Shown here: one piece after another, positions 33,719-44,985 of the stretch
How the letters are laid out: every line of letters begins with the position of its first letter
How positions within the stretch are numbered: position 1 is the first letter of the stretch
Assembly (NCBI GenBank): GCA_023374045.1
Contig: CM041778.1
Coordinates: forward strand, 366,084,831-366,148,830
Direction: 5' to 3'
Length of the DNA stretch: 64,000 bases
DNA from: Limonium bicolor
Lineage: Eukaryota; Streptophyta; Magnoliopsida; Caryophyllales; Plumbaginaceae
Made by a program: the position numbers and the translations under genes
Notes under the pieces: model-generated
Told to the model about the DNA's origin: nothing
The model's database searches: none
What the model saw: the letters and a program-made list of their open reading frames with translations, nothing else

Positions 33719-35213
33719 TCAAAACTTATCAACCACAACACCAGCTCTGATGATCTCATACGCATCTCTATTTCTACCCTTTTTCAATCCCGCAGTGAAG
33801 TAAATCTTTGAACTTTCAGTAGAAATGGAAGTAACCTTAACCCATATCATAAATTTGGTCTTCATCCCTTGGATATCGTCTAGTTTCCCCTTCTCAAGGT
33901 GTCCAGTTACGGTGGTGGAAAATTTTAGCACAGATGAGTCTCTATAACCTACTTCACAGATCTGAGGGACATAAACAGTGAGCTTTCTAGTAGTCTCATC
34001 AAACTCATAATGGGTTGCATCTCGTGGAAAAATTCCCACTGCTAAGTCATGCTCCTTCAACAAGTCTTGTAGTGGCTTTTGCATTTTACCTGTAAATTAA
34101 GTTAGGTAGGTTTAAGGTATCAAGGGATTAGTGAACAATTAATGAGAGATCTACGTACAAAATGTTGACCATATATATTCTCTATCAAATGAACTATGAA
34201 TCTAGAAGTCACATGTCTCAATTTGATGCACACAGCGTGAGTATGTGCCATATTTTGGTATTGAGAATGAAACACAGGAGAGAGATGAGTCCATATTTTG
34301 ACTGGTAGAGGATAATTGGTTATGTACTAGTATTAAAAATTTTGTGGATCAGGTAAGGTCAAGTTCATCCATCAATAAGGAGATAGACTAGAGAGTAAGC
34401 ATAACACGTACCTTTAAGTTTATTGGCTAACCATTTGGAACCACTCTCGATGCTGGTCGATAATGACTGCAAGAAAAGCACAAGATCATAAACACATTTA
34501 GTAACAAAGTTGCTTAATTTGTTAACAAACAAATTCTTAATTTATCAAAATTTATTTTTTAAGTATAATCCTAAATTACAATCTATAGATGCGGGGTGTC
34601 AAAACTGTATACTATTGTCACCGGTGGAGAATAACATCTCGTTTTTTGACTAAAATTTACCAAAACTTGTTAACAAAGGACACCAATGTAATTTTATACT
34701 GTACGGACTTATATTTTCCAAAAGATCGGTCTACTTCTCACGCTCACGCAGCAGGTCGGTTTTTGTGGCCGGTCGGTCGGTCGGTCAGTCAGAGGGTAGA
34801 ATTTGCGGTTTAGGAATAGTCAACGCCTAAACATCGATCAAAGTTCTCCCACGATGAAGCTATAGGCTGAAACCTTAATTAAAGCTAGGTAGCGGGTTAA
34901 TCTTAGCTAGATTCTTATCACTCTCGGATTTCTGATCCCCATAATTAAGTAAACAAGATTGATGTTAAACTTTGGACCTCTACACTGACTACTACAGATA
35001 CAGAGACATCGAGTTGAGACGAAAACAGATGAAAGAGCGATGATTTAAAGCCCTCCAAGTGCACGGGATGATCATAATTAATGCTAATTAGTAACGTAGT
35101 TTCAGAGAGCAGAAAGAAAAGCTTACATTTAAGTCATCTCCCACGGAATTCAGCTCCTTGTTGGCCTTATTACCGAGCCAGTATGATCCCACCTTGTTCA
35201 TTATTTCGTCCAT
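33719..35213 (-). CDS. DUF538 family protein, three exons
   Basis: Gene model on the minus strand: exon 1 35213-35127 (ATG at 35211-35213), exon 2 34466-34412, exon 3 34089-33719, all with GT-AG borders (donors GTAAGC and GTACGTG, acceptors TTGCAG and TTACAG). The spliced frame is 170 residues with no stop. It begins MDEIMNKVGSYWLGNKANKE and includes GSKWLANKLK and LLKEHDLAVGIFPRD. Family hallmarks are YEFDETTRKLTVYVP, CEVGYRDSSVLKFSTTVTG and KTKFMIWVKVTSIS. The length and motif order match complete plant DUF538 proteins, which are plant-specific, small and soluble; roles in stress response have been proposed, but the biochemical function is unsettled. A Mutator MITE ends up about 270 bp upstream of the start codon. 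All key conserved blocks are intact. Confidence 0.93.
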
Positions 35214-35480
35214 CTTCTTCTCTCTCAACTCTCTCTCAGGCAGGCAATACGGTGATCGCTAAGACAGAGGACCTGAGGAACGAGACAGAGAGAGGCGCAA
35301 AGAAACGAGTTAAAACGTCGAAGGATAGTTCAAGGTTGACTAATCGCAGTCGTAGACGACATTTTCAAGAGACCAATGCGTTTAAGTCTTTGGCAGGCCG
35401 ATTTTTTTTTTAATTCTTTTGCTAATTGTTTTTTACTAGTTATATATTCTCTCTCCATTTTGAAGGGATTATTATTATTT

Positions 35481-35866
35481 GGGAAAATTTATAAAATACC
35501 ACTGTTTAAGTTTTTAATTCATAAAATACTACTGTTTTTTTTGTAATTCAACTTTAAACATGCTTAAATGTGGTCCAAAATTGATGAAACTTTACATGGA
35601 CGATGCTAAAGTGTTATATTTTGGTCCAATATCAAATTTGAAGTTTTTAAGCTCATATGTGACATGTGGGACCCAATGAACATGTGACATATGAGCTTAA
35701 AAAACTTCAAATTTGATATTGGACCAAAATATAACACTTTAGCATGATCCATGTAAAGTTTCATCAATTTTGGACAACATTTAAGCATGTTTAAAGTTGA
35801 ATTACAAAAAAACAGTAGTATTTTGTGAATTAGAAACTCAAATAGTGGTATTTTGTTAATTTTCCC
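35481..35866. mobile_element. Mutator-type foldback MITE
   Basis: The two halves are almost fully complementary: ends GGGAAAATTTATAAAATACC and GGGAAAATTAACAAAATACC, meeting near 35665-35685. The flanking 9-bp duplication TTATTATTT is perfect (35472-35480 and 35867-35875), which is diagnostic of Mutator-like elements. 386 bp, no ORF. It sits in the 5' flank of the DUF538 gene. Confidence 0.93.
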
Positions 35867-35875
35867 TTATTATTT

Positions 35876-36341
35876 TCTTCTATATGGTGGTGGAGCTCAT
35901 CAATTTTTACTTGGTACAATTGTGGTGACTTATCCTGATAAAAAAAACAATTGTGGTGACTTATATTCCGGGAAAACTAAAGTGAACTCTTAGCTAGGGT
36001 TGGTTAATTTGGGAGAGGCGAATTGCAGAGTTTTGGTTGAGGGTACGTTGTTTGATTGTGATAAGTTAGTTTGTAGTGTGAAGCTCTACACTTATGGCGT
36101 TGTGGAATGATTTGCTTCTGATTGTTGATGTTTTTTTTGTCATACCTGTGGGGTTCAGAATTTGTTGGTGTTTGACGCAGCTATATATTGGAGTTGCTTT
36201 GTTGAATGTGTTGCAGTGTTGACTGGGCCCAGGTTGTTGCTATGGATGTGTGCACATTGTTTGGGTGTTGTTGTGCTGCGATGTATTTTGTAGTAGTCAA
36301 ATTCTTGCCTACAACTTACTGTACGCAGATGGCTACATACA
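35876..36341. other. Unassigned spacer
   Basis: No coding domain, no recognised repeat termini. Moderately G/T-rich on the plus strand. Confidence 0.4.
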
Positions 36342-36712
36342 GGGGTACGGAGGGAGTCACGCGCGCAAACAGTTTTTTTTTTTCATTTTTTCCTTTCCAC
36401 CGTGCTGTGCAATTGTTTCGTTTTTTTCTTTTTTGTTTAGAGATTTTTTTTCCTTTTTTTATTACAAAAACTTTAAATTGTTGTAACTTTTAATATATAA
36501 GTCCAAAATAAAAAAAACATTATATCATTGTTTACCTAAATTTAAGCTCTTCAAAACAAGACTAGTCATTGATATGTTTTGACAACTTTTAAAAAAAATT
36601 ATTTTTTGATACACTAAAATGATAATATGATTCATTAATTTTGTATTATGATTCATTAAAATTAATATTATGATTCATTAAGTAATAAGTGCTGAATTAG
36701 ACGTTTAAAACT

Positions 36713-37110
36713 TTCCTAGGGTGGGTTTTGGGGGTAGGGTAATCTATTTGGAATTTGTTTTGTACTTTATATTGTAGCAACTAACTCGACAGGTTTTTAG
36801 GGTTTGTGGTAGCGGGTTTAGGGTCTAGCGACTCTAAACCCGCCCACTGCAAACCCTAAAAATGCCTTCGACGTTTTAGCTTTCCTAGGGTAAGTTTTAG
36901 GGTGTTTTGGGGGTAGGGTAATCTATTTGGAATTTGTTATGTGCTTTATATTGTAGCAACTAACTCAACATGTTTTTAGCGTTTGTGGTAGCGGGTTTAG
37001 GGTCGTTAGACCCTAAACCTGCCATTACAAACCCTAAAAATGTCTTTGACGTTTTTTAGCTTTTCTAGGGTGGGTTTTAGGGTGTGTGGGTTAGGATAAT
37101 CTATTTGGAA
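36713..37110 (+). repeat. Tandem repeat of about 175 bp with telomere-like palindromes
   Basis: Three partial units start with CTAGGGT...GGTAATCTATTTGG near 36715, 36885 and 37063. Each of the first two contains an imperfect foldback (36794-36862 and 36973-37040) built from TTTAGGG and CCCTAAA blocks, with short loops TAGC and GTTA. Confidence 0.75.
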
Positions 37111-37118
37111 GTCGCTAT

Positions 37119-37450
37119 ATACTTTAATGTGATGATGTACATATTTTAATGTGAGAATGTACATGTTTTAATGTAAAGATGTACATGTTCAAATGTGAGA
37201 ATGTACATGTTCAATTATCAGAATGTATATGTTTTAATGAACATTTGTACATGTTTGTATGACCATATGTACAAGTTTTCTCCCTTATATGTACATGTTT
37301 TAATCTAAGGATGTACATATTTAATTATTCGTACAGATTTATGTGACCATCTGTATGTTTTTAATGCGAGGATGTACATGTTTTTACGTGAGGATGTACA
37401 TGTTTTAATGAACATTTGTACAGGTTTGTATGACCATCTGTACAAGTTTT
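37119..37450 (+). repeat. Irregular tandem repeat of a GATGTACATGTTTTAATG motif
   Basis: About eleven to thirteen copies of an 18- to 30-bp motif, with variants such as AATGTACATG, ATTTGTACATGTTT and ATCTGTACAAG. The GTACAT/ATGTAC core is palindromic. Confidence 0.75.
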
Positions 37451-37890
37451 CTTTTACGTTATATTCACTATACATGTAAAAATAATTTTTTACAAAAGTT
37501 GTCAAAATATATCCATGACTGGTCTTGTTTTGAAGAGCTTGAATTTAGGTGAACAATGATATAATTTTTTTTCATTTTGAACTTATATATTAAAAGTTAC
37601 AATAATTTTAAATTTTTGTTTTAAAGAAAGAAAAATAATAAAAAAATTAAAAAAAAAGGAAAAAGAAAAAACCAACAAATCGGCAGAGTTGATGCGCGCG
37701 TCCGTCCCTCTCCCAATTTTCATAAATTACAAAACTTACCCAAATGTATCTATCAATATACTTACCAGGTCATTATATGTAGCCATCCTGCCTACATCCG
37801 GATGTAGCTCAGACACATCCTTGTAGTATAAGTTGTTGTCTGTGCACATGTTGATGTTGTTTATTCTATGTGTATGTGCGAATAGCTTTA

Positions 37891-38063
37891 GGTTCCGTTC
37901 GACTTTGAAATATTTGATAGCATATTTATGGCATAAATTAGTGGATTTTATATGGGTCTCACGTGAGTACTATATTCTGCTCCAATAATATACTGTCACA
38001 TATAAAATAACTGTAAAACAGCCATACCAAAACAGCTGCAAAACAGTAATGTCGAACAGAACC
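37891..38063. mobile_element. Small MITE of unknown superfamily
   Basis: Terminal inverted repeats GGTTCCGTTCGAC and GGTTCTGTTCGAC (12 of 13 identical) enclose 173 bp without an ORF. Flanks (CTTTA and GTTTA) do not give a clear duplication. Confidence 0.5.
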
Positions 38064-38330
38064 GTTTAGTGTTTGGTATGAGCCGTTAGCCCATAATAGT
38101 GGGCTGACCGGCTCAATTTCTATCTTAGGCTCAGTATTTAAGTTATATTGCCAATAATTTAAGTGTCTTTAACAAGAACCCAATATTGTATATATATGTA
38201 TTTACAGTTAACTTAATTGTAACTCTCTAATTGTTAATCACTTGAATAACATGTTGAACCATTTCATTATGCAGCGGAAATACTGAACCCCTCCTAAGTA
38301 AATCCATCTTTAAACCTTTCAAATGATTGG

Positions 38331-38526
38331 TACGAGTGTAACTCACAATAGGCCCATGCCCATATTCTTGTAATAGCCCATTAAGTTGTTAATAGTCCAT
38401 GCTAGCCCATTCTAGGCCTCTTTGTATATAGTCTATTAGTTCTGTTATAAATATCTCCTTCTGTATACTTGTAAGCCAAGCCATGAATTCAACATAACAG
38501 TGAAAATTCATCATTATACTTTTGAA
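38331..38526 (+). repeat. 5' LTR of Copia 1
   Basis: Starts TACGAGTGTAACTCACAATA. It matches the 3' LTR except for a stretch of about 24 bp missing there and scattered changes. It ends immediately before the primer-binding site. Confidence 0.8.
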
Positions 38527-38567
38527 TGGTATTAGAGCCTCAAGAAGGAGCTTCTTCTCCTTCATCC

Positions 38568-40948
38568 ATGGAGAACTCTGGAACCTCCAGTCTGAATTCA
38601 AATCGGATCTCCACAACCTCATGTACATCACATCACACTTTTCCAGCTTCTAATTTCACTAAACTAACAGGAGACAATTATCCTACATAAAGGATTCAGC
38701 TCGAGTTGTTTATTATCGCTAATGGTCTGAGCGGTTACATCGATGCTAGTATTGAAGCTCCATCGAGGGTTGTTGATGGAATTTTGAATCCATAATACAC
38801 CGCCTGGAAGCAGAAGGACCAGATGATGTTCGCCATCCTCACCAACTCCCTTTCAGACCACGTTCTTGGTCAGGTAACAGGATGCCAAACGACACTTCAG
38901 ATCTGGGACATTCTTGCTGAAAATTACTCTTCACAATCTGTCACTAGATCTCAGTAGTTAAAATATCAATGATTCTTTATCAAGAAGGGAGCTGATGATA
39001 TTCAGGCTTATTATGCTACTTCTTTAGCTGTTGCTGGATCCCCGATTTCCGATGCAAATTTTAATGTCTGTTTGATTCATGGCCTTCCTACGGAGTATGA
39101 ATCCATAACCACACTGTTATTATCTAAGTCCTTCTCTACTTCACAAGTTTATAGCCAACTGTTGAATTATCAAAGTCGTATCACCAGCAAATCAGCTGAG
39201 CTGCTGGAATCAAACCCGATTTCAGCTAATAATACCAATGTTAAGTATAATAGTACTCGAGGAGGATATAATAATCGAGGTTCACGTGGTCATGGAAACC
39301 GTGGAGGATATGAGAATCGGGGAGGAGGCAGGTCTTAAAGAGGGCGCGGTCGAAGTTCGTCTGTGCTCTTTAATGGTAAACCTGGCCTGTAAGAGATCTG
39401 TCAGATCTGCAATAAACCAGGCCATGTTGATCGTGCCTGTTATCATCGTTTAAACTACAACTATCAGAAAACTGGATCTGTTAAGTATAAGGCTAATGTT
39501 ACCAACACTGATTATGGAGGAAATTCAATCAATAATCCCTCCTCTTCCCGGTATCCAGATACACCAGCGTCAGATCATTTTACAAATGATTTTGGCAATC
39601 TTAACCTTACTCATCATCCCTACAGTGGTACTGATTCTGTTTCAGTTGGGGATGGTTCTCTCTTAGCAATTGAAAATCAAGGCATGGGCCAACTCACTTT
39701 GTCTAATAGAAAGTTTATACTTTCACATTTACTTCATGTTCCCCAAATTACTCGGAATCTGCTATATGTTCGAAAATTCTGCATTGATAATAACGTATTT
39801 TTTTAGTTTCACCCATCTTTTTTTGTGGTGAAGGATCTGGACATCAAGACGGTGGTTCTTCAAGGAGGTACTAGAGATGACCTCTATCATTTTAACACTG
39901 CTGTTTCACCTTCTACTGCGGCCTACTCCACTGTTAAGACAAACTCTTATACATGGCATCTCCGACTTGGACATACTGGAGACAGAATTACTCAACACAC
40001 CATACATAAATATAGCTTACCTTTTCACAATAAATCTGCTCCTTCTCTGTGTTCTGGTTGCAGAGTTGGTAAAACTCACTCTTTACCGCACTATAGAACA
40101 AATTCAGTGAGCTCTAGACCTTTTGAACTCTTGTTTATGGACGTTTGGGGTCCTGCCCCTGTAATAAGCACCGATGGCAGTAGATATTATCTGTCTATTC
40201 TAGATAATTTCAGCAAATTTCTCTAGCTTTTTACTATATCATGCAAGAGCAGTGTTGCTACTATCTTTGCTGAGTTTCCTATGTTTGTTCGAAATCAGTT
40301 TGGTGTCTCTATTCAGTCTGTGCAAACTGATGGCGGCAGTGATTTTAAATCTCTTACCTCTTTTTTCAAACAACATGGTATAGTTCATCGAGTTACATGT
40401 CCCTTTGCTCATGCCTCAAATGGTGCTATTGAAAATCGACATCGTCAGATCGTTGATAAAGGTCTTGCTATGCTCAGTCACTCTTCTATGCCTCTCAAGT
40501 TCTGGGGGCAAGCCTTTCATACAAGTGTTTATCTCATAAATCGAACACCAACTCCTTTGTTGCACTATAAAAGTCCCTATGAACTTCTATTTAATAAAGC
40601 CCCATATTACTTGTTTTTGCGGGTTTTTGGTTGTGCTGCATATCCTAATTTACGTCCCTACAATAATCACAAGATGAGTTTCTGCAGCACTTTTTGTGTT
40701 TTCTTGGGATATAGCACTCAACATCGGGGCTACATTTGCTTGGATATCAATTCAAACAGACAATATATTACTCGGGATGTTGTTTTTGATAAATCCCGTT
40801 TTCCCTTTGCCAAGCAATCTACAACCTGCAAGCCTTCTCCCGACACCTTCTCCTTCCCCACCATCACTTATTTTGTTGCTCCTACTACAGAATCTTCCTT
40901 AACCTCGCCCACACACAATTCTCCTGTTACATCTCTTACTGCACCAGC
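38568..40948 (+). pseudogene. Copia 1 gag, protease and integrase
   Basis: ATG at 38568 (MENSGTSSLNSN) starts a frame that runs through gag and integrase in one phase with many stops but no net frameshift. Visible parts: gag with LTGDNYPT, TAWKQKDQMMFAIL and a Gly/Arg-rich RGG tail; the zinc knuckle CQICNKPGHVDRACYH; a protease region lacking a clear DSGA; an HHCC site (HLRLGH...CSGCRVGK); and an integrase core with MDVWGPAP, QTDGGSDF and HASNGAIENRHR. Several stops are TAG or TGA where CAG, CGA or TGG would be expected. The frame ends at the CACTA insertion. Confidence 0.85.
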
Positions 40949-42285
40949 CACTAGTAGAAAAAAAAATAAAATGATGCACTTCAAACCATGGTTAACAATA
41001 TAACCGTCATTTAAAAACTATAAACCTTGGTTATTGCAATAACCGTCACAAAAAATCTCAGCGAGACATTATAAACCACAGTTATCAGAATAACCGTCAC
41101 AAAAAATCTTGGCGGGACATTTTATACCATGGTTAAGCACGGAACCGTCATTTAATGCGTGACTATAAGTGACGGTTACATAAGAACCGTCGTATATAGC
41201 TTGACGCGTTATATTTTAAACCATGGTTGGGTAAAAACCGTCGTTTTTTTTCGTGGTCAAACAACTTTAAACGACGGTTTCGAGGAAGAACCGTGGTATA
41301 TAGTCTAAGCGGGAATTTAAATTTTCGGCCCAAATTAACGCGGCTCTTTCTCTATTCTCTTATTATATTATTCTCTCACTGTAGTTTTGCAACCCACACT
41401 GTCGAACAAGGAACACATATGCTCTGCAACTCTTCTTCATTCTTCTTCAACTCTCGGTAATTTTTTGCAACCCACACTGGGAACTGCTCTGCGCCAATCT
41501 CTTCAACCTCACGTAATTTTTTCGCAACCCATACTGGCAAACAAAGAACACATCAGCGCCTCTTCCTCGTCTCCACTCACTGTAATTTTTGCAACCCTAA
41601 CCGGTGAACAAGGACATGCTCCGGCTCTCTCATTCTCTTGTTTTCACGGTAATTTTTGCAACCCACACTAGCGAACAAGGAACACATGCTCTGCGCCTCT
41701 TCTTCATTCGTTGTAATTTTTGCAACCCTAACTGGCGAACAAGGACTTGCTCCGCCCTCTCTCATTCTCTTTCACGGTAATTTTGCAACCCACCAACAAA
41801 CAAGGAACATAATACGCATTCTTCACTCATTTTGCAACGCTAATTCGCAAACAAGGAACATACATGTTCTGGCCTCTTCATTCTCTTGTGTCTGCGCTCT
41901 GTTGAGATATTGAAGCTGGTGTTAAATCGCCGGTGATTTGAAAAAAAATTCACAGACTATAAACCACGGTTTTATGTATAACCGTGGTTTATTTTTTGAT
42001 TTTAAACATTATATACCACGGTTTTAATAATAACCGTCATTTATTACGTACTTTATACCACGGTTCAGACTCCCAACCGTCGTATAAAGTCAATGAATAT
42101 GGTGGGAGAAGGGGTCTTAAACGACGGTTTCAACCAACCGTGGTTTTTTCTCTTACTTTAAATGATGGTTATGAACCGTCGTTTATAGCTATTTTTTAAT
42201 ATATGACGCGAGCATAAACTACGGTTTATAATCGTGGTTTTTAAGCAATATAACCATGGTAAAAAAAACCTTTTCTGCACTAGTG
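40949..42285. mobile_element. CACTA (EnSpm) non-autonomous element inside Copia 1
   Basis: Ends CACTAGTAGAAAA and, read inward from the right, CACTAGTGCAGAAAA. The 3-bp duplication AGC is perfect (40946-40948 and 42286-42288). Subterminal repeats ACCACGGTT and AACCGTCATTTA occur many times on both sides. The centre is the tandem array listed next. No transposase. Confidence 0.93.
41383..41900 (+). repeat. CACTA core minisatellite (about eight units of 55-75 bp)
   Basis: Units begin GGTAATTTTTGCAACCC, continue CTGGCGAACAAGGAACA and end TGCTCTGCGCCTCTTC. Degenerate copies of the same unit fill the centres of the CACTA elements at 45614-46618, 47640-48758 and, reversed, 31433-33133. Confidence 0.88.
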
Positions 42286-42288
42286 AGC

Positions 42289-44071
42289 ACAATCTTCACC
42301 TACTATTTCATCCACCCCTACAACAAATATTTTACCCGATAACTCCTCACCTACAGACCCACTAACTTCCAAACACATGATACTTCTACTTCCTCACCTC
42401 CTATACATGTTCCAGATTCTCTAGCTCCCTCTCATCAAATGATAACTCGGGGAAAAGCAAATGTTCACAAACCATTAGTTCGCATTGACAGAACTATAGC
42501 TTGGACTACTTCTACTGTTTCTTCTTCTGTTCCTCCTAATTCTCCAACTTTCTCTCAGGCTATTCAACATTCTTGCTGGCGTCAGGCTATGACTAAGGAG
42601 TATGATTTAATGCAAACAAACACTTGGACCTTGGTGCCTCGACCTCCTAATGCTACTGTCCTGGGCTGTAAATGGATACTTCAGACAAAATACACTACTG
42701 CTGGTGCCTTAGACAGACGCAAGGCGCGCCTTGTTGCCCATGGATATAATCACACCCCTGGTCTTGATTACAACAAAACGTTCAGCCCGGTTATCAAACC
42801 GGTTACCATTCAGACTGTTTTGTCTATTGTTGTTGGAAAAGGATGTTCGATTCAGCAGTTAGACATTGCTAATGCTTTTCTTCACGGTGATCTTCATGAG
42901 ACGGTCTTTATGTCTCAACCCCCGGGGTTTGTTGATCCTCAAAAACCTTCTCATGTCTGCAAGCTCCATCGTTCTCTGTATGGTCTTAAACAGGCGCCCA
43001 GAGAGTGGTTTACAAAGTTACGTGATACCTTATTGACTCATGGCTTTGTCCAGTCCAGGGCTGATCCATCATTATTCATCTTCTCATCTCATGATGATGT
43101 CCTTTACCTTCTGATTTATGTGGACGACATAATAGTTACTAGCACCAGCTCCTCTTTGATTTCCAAATTCATTTCAACTCTATCTGTTATCTTTCCGGTA
43201 CGTGATTTGGGTAGCCTCAATTTCTTTCTTGGTGTTCATGTACATCGAACCGTTGCTGGTCTTTATCTTTCGCAGTACAAATACATCACAGACTTATTGA
43301 TAAAGTCAGATGTGTGGTTGTAAACCTGTTACCACCCCTATGTCCAACACTTCCTCACTCACATCAGACCCCATCCCTCTCTTTCCTGATCCTACCTTGT
43401 TTCGTAGTCTTCTGGGAAGTCTGCAATATTTACATCTTACCTGACCTGATATTACTCAGACTGTAAATAAACTTTGTCACTTTATGCATAGCCCGACCCA
43501 GGCTCACTGGACAGCCCTGAAACGCCTCATTCGTTATCTCAATGGCACCAAACACTTATTGTTCGTTATTCCCAAAACATATCATCCTACTCTCACAACC
43601 TTTTCTGATGCTGATTGGGGATCCTGTCCAATTGATCGTCGCTCCACTACGGCATATGCCATTTTTCTGGGCTCGACACTCATTTCCTGGACATCTAAGA
43701 AACAATGTACTGTTTCCCGCTCCACCACTGAGGCGGAGTATCGAGCTGTGGCTGCTGCAGCTTCTGAACTTATTTGGATTCAGAATCTTCTTCGTGAGTT
43801 ATGTATATTTCTTCCTCGAACCGCCTGATATCTGGTGTGACAATTTGGGTGCCACTTATTTGGCAGCCAATCCGGTTCTTCATACCAGGACCAAACATGT
43901 TGGTTTGAATATTCATTTTGTGCGGGAACAGATTGCCTGCAAAACTCTTCATGTTAAGTACCTTCGAGGAGATGATCAGGTAGCAGACTTGCTCACCAAA
44001 CCTTTATCTGCTCAGCGGTTTCTCTTACTTCGCTCTCAGCTACAACTTCGTGATGCTTCGAGCGTGGGGGA
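42289..44071 (+). pseudogene. Copia 1 reverse transcriptase and RNase H
   Basis: The RT part (42439-43323) has KWILQTKYTTAGALDRRKAR, LDIANAFLHGDL, LYGLKQAPREWF and the catalytic LIYVDDIIVT. After a frame break, RNase H (43484-43828 and onwards in another frame) has FSDADWGSCPIDRRSTTAY, SRSTTEAEYRAVA and WCDNLGATYLAANPV, ending in DQVADLLTKPLS. Two or more frameshifts separate the parts; catalytic residues remain. Confidence 0.9.
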
Positions 44072-44243
44072 TACGAGTGGAACTCACAATAAGGCCCATG
44101 CCCATATTCTTGTAATAGCCCATTAAGTTGTTAATAGTCCATGCTAGCCCATTTGAATAGACTGTTATAAATATCTTCTGTATACTTGTAAGCCAAGCCA
44201 TGAATTCAATACAACAGTGAAAATTCATCGTTACACTTCCATA
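44072..44243 (+). repeat. 3' LTR of Copia 1
   Basis: Starts TACGAGTGGAACTCACAATA after the purine tract AGCGTGGGGGA and ends ACTTCCATA before the duplicated ATTGG. Confidence 0.8.
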
Positions 44244-44248
44244 ATTGG

Positions 44249-44985
44249 TCAATAACTTATAAGACAAGGTTCCCAAGTCCATTTTGTTTTTATGCAATGC
44301 ACACGCACACAACAAAAAACCACATGCCCCAACTTGTGATTCCCAAAAGGTAAGTATCTACACTTTAAAAAGTAGTCTAAGTCAATAGTCTTCACACTTG
44401 GTTCATCTAGTGCAATGCACAAATTGAAATCAAAGGAGAGGTTTACCGACCATAGTTGTTCAAATATTAAAGACTAAGAGAGCTAAGAACTATTATAAGT
44501 TGAATTACACAATTCGGAACCGGTGGTCAAATCCTTGGAAGTACATAAAGAAATTCTAGCTTGATATATGTGTTTATACATATGCTCTCAAAACAAAGGT
44601 TGTTTAAAATCCGCATAAACCCACACTTTCAAGATCTTTAACAATTGTAGCAATATTTTGGTTTCGAACAAAAAATTGTAGCAATATTAAACACATCAAG
44701 CAAATCACGCCTCAAAGACTCACAAGTGTTCTACCATTATTGACATGCGCCTGGAAACCGTTCGGCATTAGCACTACCGTGGGAGGCTGTCCACTTTCCC
44801 GATCAGATCTGCAATCTAAACCTTTGTCGCAATTTGATCTTTCTGTAGATCGTCTACTCTCTCCATACATTCACCTTGCGAAGCCACCATCGAGTCTTAC
44901 AAGACACGTCTCTATTACCTAAATGATTAGGTCCGCCTGACTTGAACAGGTTTCCCTCCCAAATGCGACTTGTTAAAATGTCAAC
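44249..44985. other. Unassigned spacer
   Basis: No recognised domain, RNA or transposon ends. Short plus-strand frame at 44740-44922 has no known family. Confidence 0.4.

Larger units (their letters stand above)
36342..37715. mobile_element. Mutator-like element with long terminal inverted repeats
   Basis: Sequence at about 36478-36610 returns as its reverse complement at about 37485-37620 (for example AGCTCTTCAAAACAAGACTA at 36546 and its complement at 37520). Outer ends are GGGGTACGGAGGGAGTC and, inward from the right, GGGAGAGGGACGGACG, both followed by CGCGCGCA and a T-rich tract. No transposase is present; the inside holds tandem repeats. No convincing flanking duplication was found, so the edges are approximate. 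Confidence 0.55.
38331..44243 (+). mobile_element. Copia element 1 with TA...TA LTR ends, interrupted by a CACTA element
   Basis: LTRs at 38331-38526 and 44072-44243 flank gag, protease, integrase, RT and RNase H. The target-site duplication ATTGG is perfect (38326-38330 and 44244-44248), which fixes the LTR starts at TACGAG. The left LTR is directly followed by a TGGTATTAGAGCC primer site (38527-38539), and AGCGTGGGGGA precedes the right LTR. The coding region carries many stops, and a 1.3-kb CACTA element separates the integrase and RT parts. It is clearly older than Copia 2. Confidence 0.85.

Noticed and set aside
36794..37040. Interstitial telomere
   Set aside because: TTTAGGG blocks are isolated within a 175-bp repeat and arranged as palindromes, not as a head-to-tail heptamer array.
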